Shown here piece by piece: positions 1-6,609 of a DNA stretch of 13,987 bases. The notes under the pieces were generated by a model that did no database searches, was not told where the DNA came from, and saw only the letters and a program-made list of their open reading frames with translations. The stretch comes from Tannerella sp. (GTDB lineage: Bacteria; Bacteroidota; Bacteroidia; Bacteroidales; Tannerellaceae). The position numbers and the translations under genes are program-made. How positions within the stretch are numbered: position 1 is the first letter of the stretch; every line of letters starts with the position of its first letter. Where the stretch lies: positions 1-13,987 of the forward strand of contig JAITAY010000371.1 of assembly GCA_031283915.1 (NCBI GenBank). Reading direction: 5' to 3'.

Positions 1-633
1 AGCTTTATCATCGCTATCACACTGGATCAAGTTTTCTATTTCCTTGCGCTTCTTTGAATCTAAATTGCCGGTCGTTTCTAACTCGGCAAGAGTAACCGTT
101 CCTTTGCGGATTGCATCAAATAATACGCTGGCAGTTAAATGGTCCACGTTATTTAAAACTCTCTGTTTTTCCACAAGTTTCTCTATTTCCTCGTGTTTCT
201 TTGAATCTAACTTGCCGGTCATTTCTAACTCGGCGAGCGTAACTGTTCCTTTACAGATTGCATCAAACAATTCGTTGGCAGTTAAATAGCCCACATAATT
301 CAAGACGCCCTGTTTTTCCTCAAGTTTCTCTATTTCCTTGCGTTTCTTTGAATCTAAGTTGCCGGTCGTTTCTAACTCGGCGAGCGTAACTGTTCCTTTG
401 CGGATTGCATCAAATAATTCGCTGGCAGTTAAATGGTCCACGTTATTTAAAACTCTCTGTTTTTCCACAAGTTTCTCTATTTCCTCGCGTTTCTTTGAAT
501 CTAACTCGCCGGTCGTTTCTAACTCGGCGAGAGTAACTGTTCTTTTGCGGATTGCATCAAACAATTCGTTGGCAGTATACTTGCCGACGTTATTTAAAAT
601 AGTTGCTCTATCCATTTTCTTTAAGTTGATCAT
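1..633 (-). CDS. Tandem 49-residue repeat protein, partial (3' end off the window)
   Basis: The frame is open from an ATG at 633 to the left edge, giving 211 residues and no stop. After about 11 residues come four copies of a 49-residue unit at 600-454, 453-307, 306-160 and 159-13. Each has the pattern LNNV..(L/Y)TA.(E)LFDAIRKGTVTLAELE.TG, followed by a charged helix LDSKKRKEIEKL.EKQ. The fourth copy diverges near its end (IENLIQCDS), so a different domain may begin there. The repeats look alpha-helical and charged, with no signal peptide or membrane segment. The first ATG overlaps the end of the upstream membrane-protein gene by 26 bases; an ATG at 615 would overlap by 8. Either way the two genes are coupled. 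The plus-strand frames across the repeats are shadows. I do not recognise the family; a scaffold or interaction role is inference from the repeats. Confidence 0.72.
   Translation of the reverse strand, partial: MINLKKMDRATILNNVGKYTANELFDAIRKRTVTLAELETTGELDSKKREEIEKLVEKQRVLNNVDHLTASELFDAIRKGTVTLAELETTGNLDSKKRKEIEKLEEKQGVLNYVGYLTANELFDAICKGTVTLAELEMTGKLDSKKHEEIEKLVEKQRVLNNVDHLTASVLFDAIRKGTVTLAELETTGNLDSKKRKEIENLIQCDSDDKA
13..600 (-). repeat. Four tandem 147-bp coding repeats with 294-bp higher-order period
   Basis: Four 147-bp units at 454-600, 307-453, 160-306 and 13-159 are in frame and encode the 49-residue units. Units two and four are much more alike, with about six base differences over the unit, than adjacent units are. 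This suggests that a two-unit block of 294 bp was duplicated. There are no spacers between units, so this is an intragenic protein repeat and not a CRISPR array. Confidence 0.9.
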
Positions 634-1573
634 CTTTTTTGTTATTTGAGTCTGTAATATTATTTAATACTATTTCATAAGGAGCTTCTTTGTAACTATT
701 CCTTTTTGTTACAAACCACGACAGCAGCATAAGCACATACGCCATCACAGCCCCAATGACAGAAAGCAGTGTTGGATTTCCAAGCATTGTAAAGTGATTT
801 TTTACATCGTCAAACGACAAATTATAAGTAAAATCTTTGGCTTGCTCACCCCGTTCCCGAACGGTGGAAAGTTCAATCAATTCGCTCAACCACTTTTTTG
901 AATTTTGCTCTACTTCGTTCACTACACCCACAATGCCTATAGGCTTCCAATTTTCAACAATATTCCGCGCATCGGCCAACCAGGCAGTCTCCACCTGTTT
1001 CATCACCGTGTAGTTAGAAGGGAATAAATCGACATGAACGGTAAACATTTTGTTTTGAATCTGTTTTTCGTCAGAAACGCCATTGTACTCAAAGCCGTAG
1101 TCGGTATATTCCATCAGAGTGATGTTTTTGGAGTCAACAACGCTTTGCAGTTTGCTTTTGTAAAGATGCTCCCGATTCTCGGCATAGCGTTCATACCCGG
1201 CAAACATATTTTCGGCTTGCGTGATGCTCGCCGCTAATTTGTTTTGAATTTCCGCTTTCTGGCTCGACACTACAAAAAAATGCGGGAAAGGAAAACAGGC
1301 AAAGATAAAGGCAAACACCGTGAATATTCCCAACAAAATCCACTCGCAGACAAGGCAGATTTTGAAATGGTGTTTTGTGCGTTTGAACAGTATGGCGCCA
1401 AGAGCTGTTCCACCCAACAACACAGCAATAATTACCGACTGGGTAATACTCTGCTGAATATTACCCAGCGTGAAAAAGTTTGTGCCAAGAAAACACACGT
1501 AGCCAAATAGGATCGCTACTAACACCGTAAGCATACCACCGGGTAATGCAAATATTTTTTTTAACTGATTCAT
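608..1573 (-). CDS. Four-helix membrane protein of unknown function
   Basis: The 321-residue product has three hydrophobic segments near the N-terminus (about residues 10-30, 46-63 and 73-98). A mostly hydrophilic, helix-rich region follows (about 100-265), with aromatic and charged stretches such as YERYAENREHLY. A fourth membrane segment (about 269-288) precedes a short polar tail ending in KKDDQLKENG. There are no Cys pairs, nucleotide-binding motifs or catalytic signatures that I can recognise. The ATG at 1573 lies 64 bases after the stop of the SrfB-like gene, and the end overlaps the start of the repeat-protein gene, so these are probably one transcription unit. The large loop is probably on one face of the inner membrane; which face cannot be decided by eye. 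It could be the membrane anchor of a complex with its neighbours, which is inference from position only. Confidence 0.75.
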   Translation of the reverse strand: MNQLKKIFALPGGMLTVLVAILFGYVCFLGTNFFTLGNIQQSITQSVIIAVLLGGTALGAILFKRTKHHFKICLVCEWILLGIFTVFAFIFACFPFPHFFVVSSQKAEIQNKLAASITQAENMFAGYERYAENREHLYKSKLQSVVDSKNITLMEYTDYGFEYNGVSDEKQIQNKMFTVHVDLFPSNYTVMKQVETAWLADARNIVENWKPIGIVGVVNEVEQNSKKWLSELIELSTVRERGEQAKDFTYNLSFDDVKNHFTMLGNPTLLSVIGAVMAYVLMLLSWFVTKRNSYKEAPYEIVLNNITDSNNKKDDQLKENG

Positions 1574-1637
1574 GAGGTCAATGTTTTTATGTTACAAAAT
1601 AGTTATCGTCCATTTTTTATGTTTCGCACTTCGTTAT

Positions 1638-2717
1638 TCACCAGATCCAATTCCATTTATACCGATCGTATTTCTGCTCCATCTGTGAGCCTCGGTCGTT
1701 AAAAGGAGGGGCATTCGGGGTTTGCCGACCCTTCTTTCCGGCTGTTTCCAATGTGAAAAAACAGATATAAATTGCGTTGCCTGCTTTCTCTATCACGCTA
1801 CTGTAATCTTCCAACGAGCTTGTTTTAGTGAAATCGCTATCATCAAAAAGCACGGCACAAGTACGTGAACTGCCAATATCTACCACCAAATCAACCTTGC
1901 CGTATGGCACATTACGATTGGAATACAATGTGATTGTCGGCAAAATATGGAGTTGCTGAATATACCTTACTATAAAAATATACTGCGCAAGATAGTTCAA
2001 TTTGGGGGGTATGCCATGTAAATCGTCAATATTGTTCACTTTCTTTCCGTGAAATAGTTTCAATATATATCTATCCACCCATCCGCACCGAAATGCCTGC
2101 GAGCAATAATCAACCAAACTAAATTCTTTATTACACAAGGCATACTCTTTTGCGCCTTCGTAAGCATTTATAAATACAGGCGCTTCATTCAAATCTTCAT
2201 TTTCAAAATCCTCGTTTTCGATAGCGCTTCTTGTGTCAAAAGCCACAAGTAGATTGTATTTTCTTACTTGCCGGTTTGCCTCGACTGGCAGCAGTTGGAA
2301 CCGGCACCAGTTTGTCGGACCAAATCCGTTGAGCAGGAAAAACGGCAAGGGTATCCATTTGTTTTCAAATCTATTCCATTTAATGCTGTTTATTGATTCC
2401 TGAAAACAACCCGAATTTTGGGGATGTTCGGTCTCAATTGGGATCACATTATATCCTTCCTTGAAAAAATCTTTGCTGATTGCCTCCCAACTTTCAGCCA
2501 CTATTCCGTTATCGTTATTCACATAGCCGAGTGTAGCCAAGTCATACTTCTTCACCCACACTTGTTCATTCGGAAAGTAGTGAGCAATTTCCAATTTCAG
2601 TTGATTATCTTCTACATCATACCATTCGTGAAAATACATTCTGAAGTTATTGTTCAAACTGATTTCCAGTGGAGTAGTATGGAATTGAATACCGGTGTTT
2701 GCGATTAGTTCCATCAT
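1638..2717 (-). CDS. SrfB-like protein, C-terminally truncated
   Basis: The start LIANTGIQFH, the middle motifs WIPLPFF, NWCRFQLLP and LLVAFDTR, and the segment VDLVVDIGSSRTCAVLF match the N-terminal region and first ATPase motif of the SrfB ('virulence factor SrfB') family as I remember it. The D-I-G-S-S-R-T motif (about residues 280-286) is the phosphate-1 loop of actin/Hsp70-type ATPases. SrfB proteins are usually around 1000 residues. This one has 359 and ends about 70 residues after that motif, so the phosphate-2 and adenosine motifs and the rest of the ATPase fold are absent. The last part (ETAGKKGRQ onward, ending KWNWIW) does not look like the SrfB continuation, and no frameshifted continuation is visible in the other two minus-strand frames just past the motif. 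The stop of an upstream remnant abuts the ATG (TAAATG), implying translational coupling. It is probably a deletion derivative, possibly inactive as an ATPase. Confidence 0.7.
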   Translation of the reverse strand: MMELIANTGIQFHTTPLEISLNNNFRMYFHEWYDVEDNQLKLEIAHYFPNEQVWVKKYDLATLGYVNNDNGIVAESWEAISKDFFKEGYNVIPIETEHPQNSGCFQESINSIKWNRFENKWIPLPFFLLNGFGPTNWCRFQLLPVEANRQVRKYNLLVAFDTRSAIENEDFENEDLNEAPVFINAYEGAKEYALCNKEFSLVDYCSQAFRCGWVDRYILKLFHGKKVNNIDDLHGIPPKLNYLAQYIFIVRYIQQLHILPTITLYSNRNVPYGKVDLVVDIGSSRTCAVLFDDSDFTKTSSLEDYSSVIEKAGNAIYICFFTLETAGKKGRQTPNAPPFNDRGSQMEQKYDRYKWNWIW

Positions 2718-2807
2718 TTATTTTAATAAAATTCCCCATTTCATCCCTGCTTCATTTGTCCATAAAACAGTTTCTATTTTAGATTTCTCCTGTTCCGTCA
2801 GGGCTTT
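2718..2807 (-). pseudogene. 3' remnant of an unidentified gene upstream of the SrfB-like gene
   Basis: A 29-codon open stretch begins KALTEQEKSKIE, continues to MKWGILLK, and ends at a TAA at 2720-2718 directly before the SrfB-like ATG. It has the composition of a real protein tail and the spacing of an operon partner. In the same frame, a TGA at 2810-2808 interrupts it. Upstream of that TGA the frame stays open through the GC-rich dyad cluster (KLVVKAEPD just before the TGA). Either the gene's 5' part was removed by a rearrangement ending near the dyads, or a Trp codon mutated to TGA. There is no plausible start codon with an RBS for a 29-residue gene. The family was not recognised; SrfA is an obvious but untested candidate given its neighbour. 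Confidence 0.45.
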
Positions 2808-2833
2808 TCAGTCCGGTTCTGCCTTTACAACCA

Positions 2834-2910
2834 ACTTCCCAAACCGGTGGACTGCTACTTCCCAGACCGGTGGACTGTAGTCCACCGGTGTAGCGGACTG
2901 CAGTCCACCG
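2834..2910. repeat. GC-rich direct and inverted repeat cluster
   Basis: A 21-base direct repeat (2834-2854 and 2857-2877, one mismatch) carries the core ACCGGTGGACT. The second copy forms a near-perfect 24-base dyad with 11-base arms ACCGGTGGACT (2866-2876) and AGTCCACCGGT (2879-2889) around GT. A further perfect palindrome GGACTGCAGTCC lies at 2895-2906. The cluster sits 17 bases after the stop of the HU-like gene and could terminate its transcript, although no T-run follows on the minus strand. It resembles a dispersed intergenic repeat more than a standard terminator. Confidence 0.7.
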
Positions 2911-2926
2911 CCCCGTCCGGTTATTG

Positions 2927-3628
2927 CTAACTGTTCACTGTCAATTTATCCGCCAATATGCCTCTTTTGATTTCTTTGTTTCCCTTGGGCAACATGCGGA
3001 CTTCGAGCGTGTATCCGTCTGCCGGCAGGTCGGCGGGAACGAGAAAGACCACTTGTGCGGCGTGGTGACTGAGAATCCGTTCTACCCTCACCTCCGTCTT
3101 GTCCGCAGCAACCAGGAAGATGCCCTGCTTCGGGTCGTCCTGATGGAATTTAAGCCGCACTCCGGACAGGGTCGCCGTACCGCCCGGGGTGATGGCCTCA
3201 TTGAAAGTGGCCGAGGTAATATCCTCGAACGACTGTGGCAGGGGAGCGTTGCTGACCGGTTCCGTTTTTTCGGTTTTCACCTCGTCGGAGGTACGGTTGT
3301 AGCGTTTGCCAAGGCTTACCCGAAACCTGATTTTGTGGCGCGCCGGGTCGAACCTGTCGTCCCGGTTGCGGAACACGCCCTGCACGGACGGACGCACGTT
3401 GATGAATTCGGTATTGATGCCGTATCCCTGTTGCAGGAAATATTCGTGCGCCCCGATGATTTCCTCGTAGTTGGCTTTGGCGGCTGCCGGCGTGATACTC
3501 GACCCTTTGCGCGTGATGTACTCGATGATTTCCTTTTCGGTGACGCTCTCGTAACCGGTTATCTGCGCCCGGTAATCGTCCGGGTCGGCTGTCATCAAAT
3601 TTTCTACTAAATAATACTTGATTTTCAT
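2927..3628 (-). CDS. HU/IHF-like DNA-binding protein with C-terminal DUF4469-like domain
   Basis: This is a 233-residue protein of a Bacteroidales architecture: an N-terminal HU/IHF-like DNA-binding domain (about residues 1-115) and a C-terminal Ig-like domain of the DUF4469 type (about 135-230). The opening MKIKYYLVENLMTADPDDY is typical of the family as I recall it. It is followed by helix-rich ITRKGSSITPAAAKANYEEI and a strand-rich part with VRPSVQGVFRNRDDRFDP and a basic RHKIRFRVSLGKR stretch, as in the HU arm. The C-terminal part contains GGTATLSGVRLKF and ends in DKLTVNS. No signal peptide is present, so it should be cytoplasmic. Such proteins are thought to bind DNA, but their targets are not established. 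The ATG at 3628 lies 11 bases after the stop of the upstream small gene, so the two are probably co-transcribed. Confidence 0.85.
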   Translation of the reverse strand: MKIKYYLVENLMTADPDDYRAQITGYESVTEKEIIEYITRKGSSITPAAAKANYEEIIGAHEYFLQQGYGINTEFINVRPSVQGVFRNRDDRFDPARHKIRFRVSLGKRYNRTSDEVKTEKTEPVSNAPLPQSFEDITSATFNEAITPGGTATLSGVRLKFHQDDPKQGIFLVAADKTEVRVERILSHHAAQVVFLVPADLPADGYTLEVRMLPKGNKEIKRGILADKLTVNS

Positions 3629-3639
3629 GACGATAATAT

Positions 3640-3954
3640 TTATGAATAATGTTTTTTTGTTATCATGTACGGTTTGTAATTCCCTGTTTCCATCCGAATC
3701 GTTTCGTCTCTTTCCCGGATTGCCGTCAGGAGGTCGACCAGCCGTTTTTCGTACAGCGTGGAATAGATGACTTTTCCTATCACCCTGCTCTCGCCCACAA
3801 GGATGCAGCTCGAGCGGTCGTGTTTCGTGTTGCCGCGATGGATCGCCGTGAAATTGCCGGTAAACAGGAAATTGTCCAACAACTTGGCATAAATCGCGCC
3901 AAAGTCTGCCACAAAGCGGCTCACTGCAAAATTATTTTTAAGAAGATCGAACAT
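3640..3954 (-). CDS. Small protein of unknown function upstream of the HU-like gene
   Basis: The 104-residue frame (MFDLLKNNFAVSRFVADFGAIYAKLLDNFLFTG...) has a hydrophobic-rich N-terminal half. The C-terminal half is helical and charged (EKRLVDLLTAIRERDETIRMETGNYKPY). There is no clear signal peptide or membrane helix and no motif I recognise. Support for coding comes from same-strand spacing (11 bases before the HU-like ATG), a GGTGGT stretch just ahead of the ATG, and ordinary amino-acid composition. The opposite-strand frame here is rich in His, Cys and Phe and looks like a shadow. Co-expression with the DNA-binding protein is inferred from the spacing. Confidence 0.55.
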   Translation of the reverse strand: MFDLLKNNFAVSRFVADFGAIYAKLLDNFLFTGNFTAIHRGNTKHDRSSCILVGESRVIGKVIYSTLYEKRLVDLLTAIRERDETIRMETGNYKPYMITKKHYS

Positions 3955-3970
3955 ACCACCAATTTTTGTT

Positions 3971-4162
3971 TTATGAATATCTCATAATGTTCCCAGAATC
4001 CATCCCGCAGTAATTTTCTATGGGTAGGCAGTCATCCCGTCTTTTGTCCAAGCCTGTACCGGGTCGAATGGCTGGTCGGGTATCTGCTGCTACCGATAGT
4101 TGAATCCTGACGGGTTCTTCCTGTTTGTGTCCATGCGGATAAATATTATATCCGATATTCAT
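3971..4162 (-). CDS. Doubtful 63-residue small gene
   Basis: A short frame begins MNIGYNIYPHGHKQEEP and ends 16 bases before the next gene on the same strand. The composition is polar, with no motif, signal or membrane segment. The AT-rich upstream sequence at 4163-4195 could hold the promoter of the small-gene/HU-like unit, in which case this may be untranslated leader instead. Only the spacing supports it. Confidence 0.3.
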   Translation of the reverse strand: MNIGYNIYPHGHKQEEPVRIQLSVAADTRPAIRPGTGLDKRRDDCLPIENYCGMDSGNIMRYS

Positions 4163-4368
4163 TTTTTTTATTCAAATAAATTGTTTCTACTCTGGACGAA
4201 CAAACCCCATCTGCATGGGGGCTGTCCGAATATTACCACCCTGCAAATATATGAAAAAAAACATTACGTCCGATTTTTTTCCTGCTTTATTTGAGTAACC
4301 CCCGAAAAAAAATCTTCAACCCTCAAATTCATTGATTTAAGGGATGGAAAGAAAAAATAGAACGTATG

Positions 4369-4461
4369 AAAGCCCCGTGAAGGACGAAATATCGGGCAGG
4401 GAAAGAAAAAACGCTATCTCCGGGAAATATTAAAGTATCGCCCCCTCTCACGGGGCTTTTT
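4369..4461 (+). terminator. Long inverted repeat ending in a T-run: terminator or small RNA 3' end
   Basis: AAAGCCCCGTGA (4369-4380) is perfectly complementary to TCACGGGGCTTT (4448-4459), with 67 bases between them. A T-run occupies 4457-4461. The right arm can also form a local hairpin GCCCC (4440-4444) with GGGGC (4452-4456) followed by TTTTT, a classic intrinsic-terminator shape on the plus strand. No plus-strand gene precedes it, so it may end a short non-coding RNA or a leader transcript. Its two pairings are mutually exclusive. It matched no riboswitch or housekeeping RNA family I know. Confidence 0.5.
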
Positions 4462-4476
4462 GTCGATTCTCTTCAA

Positions 4477-4505
4477 TGCACAAAATTGTGCCGCGTGAAG
4501 TATAA
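4477..4505 (+). repeat. 29-bp dispersed element, copy A
   Basis: This begins TGCACAAAATTGT, contains CCGCG, and ends AGTATAA. It matches the reverse complement of 13851-13879 at 25 of 29 positions. It lies 208 bases before the moxR start. Confidence 0.6.
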
Positions 4506-4640
4506 CTGACGGAGAAGGAATGTCGCAGTCGCCATCCTCCCGGCACTTTGTACCCAACCCTTCCGGCAACGTTGGGCTTGTTACATGCGGAGTTAGTAAT
4601 ATTTAACTGGGAAAATGGAGGCAGACCAATTTAACATTTC

Positions 4641-4648
4641 TATTTTTG
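4641..4648 (+). promoter_or_regulatory. Probable -7 element of the moxR-bat operon promoter
   Basis: TATTTTTG fits the Bacteroidota -7 consensus TAnnTTTG and lies 65 bases before the moxR ATG. No clear TTTG -33 element is seen at the expected distance, so this is a partial match. Transcription would start around 4655, giving a leader of about 60 bases, and the leader contains AAGGAGAAA. Confidence 0.5.
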
Positions 4649-4712
4649 TAGCTCAAAAAAACGAGAGAACAAGGAGAAACTAAAAGTAATTACATATTTC
4701 ATTGATTGTATT

Positions 4713-5708
4713 ATGAACCAAACGGTAGATATTCGAGAATTGAATGAACGAATAGAACAGAACAGCTCGTTCGTAAACACGATTACCATGGGAATGAACC
4801 AGGTGATTGTGGGTCAAAAACATTTAATTGAGTCATTATTGATTGGATTGCTTTCCGACGGCCACATTCTGCTGGAAGGAGTCCCGGGACTGGCCAAGAC
4901 GCTGGCGATAAAAACGTTGGCGTCACTGATCGAAGCTCGGTACCGCCGGATCCAGTTCACGCCTGACCTGTTGCCGGCGGACGTCATCGGCACCATGATT
5001 TACAGCCAGAAAAGCGAAGAATTCCTGGTGAAACAGGGACCTGTGTTCGCTAATTTCGTACTGGCGGATGAAATCAACCGGGCGCCGGCCAAAGTACAGA
5101 GCGCCCTGCTCGAAGCCATGCAGGAGCATCAGGTGACTATCGGCGAATCGACCTATAAACTGCCGGAACCGTTCCTGGTCATGGCCACTCAGAATCCGAT
5201 CGAGCAGGAGGGCACCTACCCCCTGCCCGAAGCGCAGGTCGACCGTTTCATGCTGAAAGTAGTTATTAATTATCCCAACAAGGAAGAAGAAAAACAGGTC
5301 ATCCGGCAGAATATATCCGGCAAAATCATTCAGCCCAAGGCTGTGCTGGATACTCAACAGATATTGAAGGCACGCGAGATAGTGCGTGAAGTCTATCTGG
5401 ATGAAAAGATAGAGCGTTACATCGTAGACATTGTTTTTGCCACCCGTTTCCCGGCCGAACACAACCTGCCCAGCTTGAACAACATGATTGCCTATGCCGC
5501 TTCGCCCCGCGCCTCCATCAACCTGGCGGTCGCAGCCCGTGCATACGCATTCATCAAACGCCGCGGTTACGTGATTCCCGAAGATGTACGCGCCGTCTGT
5601 CACGACGTCATGCGTCACCGCATCGGGTTGAGTTACGAAGCCGAAGCCAACAACCTGACCTCCGAGGAAATTGTCAGCGAAATATTGAATAAGATCGAAG
5701 TTCCTTAA
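4713..5708 (+). CDS. moxR: MoxR-family AAA+ ATPase
   Basis: This 331-residue cytoplasmic AAA+ ATPase has a complete active site: Walker A GVPGLAKT (residues 56-63, Lys62), Walker B with Asp119-Glu120 (LADEINRAP), sensor 1 Asn161 in ATQNP, the family motif EGTYPLPEAQVDRF, and the arginine-finger candidate Arg178. A helical lid follows, with the sensor-2 region near RASINLAVAARAYAF. The length is normal for the family. MoxR proteins work as chaperone-like ATPases together with von Willebrand A proteins, four of whose classic partners (DUF58, BatA, BatB and the TPR/BatD set) lie directly downstream. The gene opens the operon: a -7-like element is 65 bases upstream and the DUF58 gene begins 24 bases after the stop. 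The ATG was chosen because the protein then starts at the usual distance from Walker A. The exact substrate in this organism is unknown. Confidence 0.95.
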   Translation: MNQTVDIRELNERIEQNSSFVNTITMGMNQVIVGQKHLIESLLIGLLSDGHILLEGVPGLAKTLAIKTLASLIEARYRRIQFTPDLLPADVIGTMIYSQKSEEFLVKQGPVFANFVLADEINRAPAKVQSALLEAMQEHQVTIGESTYKLPEPFLVMATQNPIEQEGTYPLPEAQVDRFMLKVVINYPNKEEEKQVIRQNISGKIIQPKAVLDTQQILKAREIVREVYLDEKIERYIVDIVFATRFPAEHNLPSLNNMIAYAASPRASINLAVAARAYAFIKRRGYVIPEDVRAVCHDVMRHRIGLSYEAEANNLTSEEIVSEILNKIEVP

Positions 5709-5732
5709 ATTCAAGATTCAAGAATTTGAAGA

Positions 5733-6602
5733 ATGGAAACAAGTGAACTGTTGAAAAAAGTCAGGCAGATTGAAATCAAGACACGGGGATTGTCGCGTAA
5801 CATTTTTGCCGGTCAGTATCACACTGCATTCAAAGGGAGAGGTATGGCCTTCAGCGAAGTACGCGAATACCAGTTTGGAGATGACGTCCGCGACATCGAC
5901 TGGAACGTGACGGCGCGCTATGTCCGTCCCTATGTGAAAGTCTTTGAAGAGGAACGGGAATTGACCGTCATGCTGATGATTGACGTTTCCGGCAGCAAAG
6001 ATTTCGGCTCCGTCGCCCGGATGAAGAAGGACATTGTCACCGAAATAGCCGCCACGCTGGCTTATTCCGCCATTCAAAACAACGACAAAATCGGCGTGAT
6101 CTTTTTCTCGGACAAGATCGAAAAGTTTATCCCGCCGCAGAAAGGGAAACGCCATATACTGTACGTGATTCGCGAGTTGATCGATTTTCAGCCGGACAAC
6201 AGGAAAACGGACATCAGCCAGGCGTTGCGCTACCTTACGAATGCCATTAAAAAGCGGAGTACGGCTTTTCTGATATCCGACTTTATCGACAAGCACAACT
6301 ACACGGATGCGCTAACCATCGCCAACCGCAAACACGACGTCGTCGCCATCCAGCTCTACGACCGTCGCGAGACGGAGTTGCCCAAGGTCGGGCTAATCAA
6401 AGTCAGGGACGCCGAAACGGGCGTCGAGCGATGGGTCGACAGTTCGTCGCGACGCGTACGCGAAACTTACCGGAACTGGTGGATACAGCGGCAGGAGGAA
6501 ATGAACAACTCCTTCAGCAAATGCCGGGTAGATTCGGTTTCCATCCGTACGGAAGACGACTATGTGAAATCGCTGATTACGCTCTTTGACAAACGAAACT
6601 GA
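5733..6602 (+). CDS. DUF58 / von Willebrand factor A domain protein
   Basis: The 289-residue protein contains the DUF58 signature in GRGMAFSEVREYQFGDDVRDIDWNVTAR (about residues 35-62, split here only by position). A vWA domain follows with a full MIDAS: Asp84-x-Ser86-x-Ser88 (DVSGS), a Thr near 159 (KTDISQAL) and Asp173 (ISDF). No signal peptide or membrane helix is present, so it is cytoplasmic or peripherally bound. DUF58 proteins are regular partners of MoxR ATPases, and the metal site is thought to mediate the contact. It lies 24 bases after moxR and 7 bases before the next gene, so coupling within the operon is very likely. The gene is intact and of usual length for the short, membrane-free form found in Bacteroidota. 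Confidence 0.93.
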   Translation: METSELLKKVRQIEIKTRGLSRNIFAGQYHTAFKGRGMAFSEVREYQFGDDVRDIDWNVTARYVRPYVKVFEEERELTVMLMIDVSGSKDFGSVARMKKDIVTEIAATLAYSAIQNNDKIGVIFFSDKIEKFIPPQKGKRHILYVIRELIDFQPDNRKTDISQALRYLTNAIKKRSTAFLISDFIDKHNYTDALTIANRKHDVVAIQLYDRRETELPKVGLIKVRDAETGVERWVDSSSRRVRETYRNWWIQRQEEMNNSFSKCRVDSVSIRTEDDYVKSLITLFDKRN

Positions 6603-6609
6603 ATAAGCT

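Larger units (their letters stand above)
4163..4712. other. Long intergenic region between divergent units
   Basis: No convincing gene lies here. It holds several structures: a hairpin with arms CCCCAT/ATGGGG and a 4-base loop (4205-4220), which could lie in or before the leader of the minus-strand unit; an imperfect dyad CCCTcAAAT/ATTTaAGGG (4320-4343); the 12-bp inverted repeat with T-run (4369-4461); the first copy of a 29-bp dispersed element, itself containing GCACAA-AA-TTGTGC (4479-4492); a dyad CCCAAC/GTTGGG (4553-4576); and the probable moxR promoter near 4641. Confidence 0.7.

Noticed and set aside
13..600. CRISPR-like periodicity
   Set aside because: Units are 147 bp, directly adjacent, in frame and without unique spacers.
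44..649. Plus-strand frames over the left repeats (FESKLPVVSNSA-type)
   Set aside because: They are antisense to a continuous minus-strand frame with sensible composition and operon spacing; the repeats keep both strands open.
2924..3610. Long plus-strand frame opposite the HU-like gene
   Set aside because: The minus-strand product has recognisable family features; this frame does not.
4369..4461. Known riboswitch (TPP, cobalamin, SAM, preQ1) or signal recognition particle RNA
   Set aside because: None of the conserved cores I know is present.
4923..6296. Minus-strand frames opposite moxR and the DUF58 gene
   Set aside because: They are antisense to genes with complete catalytic or metal-binding motifs.
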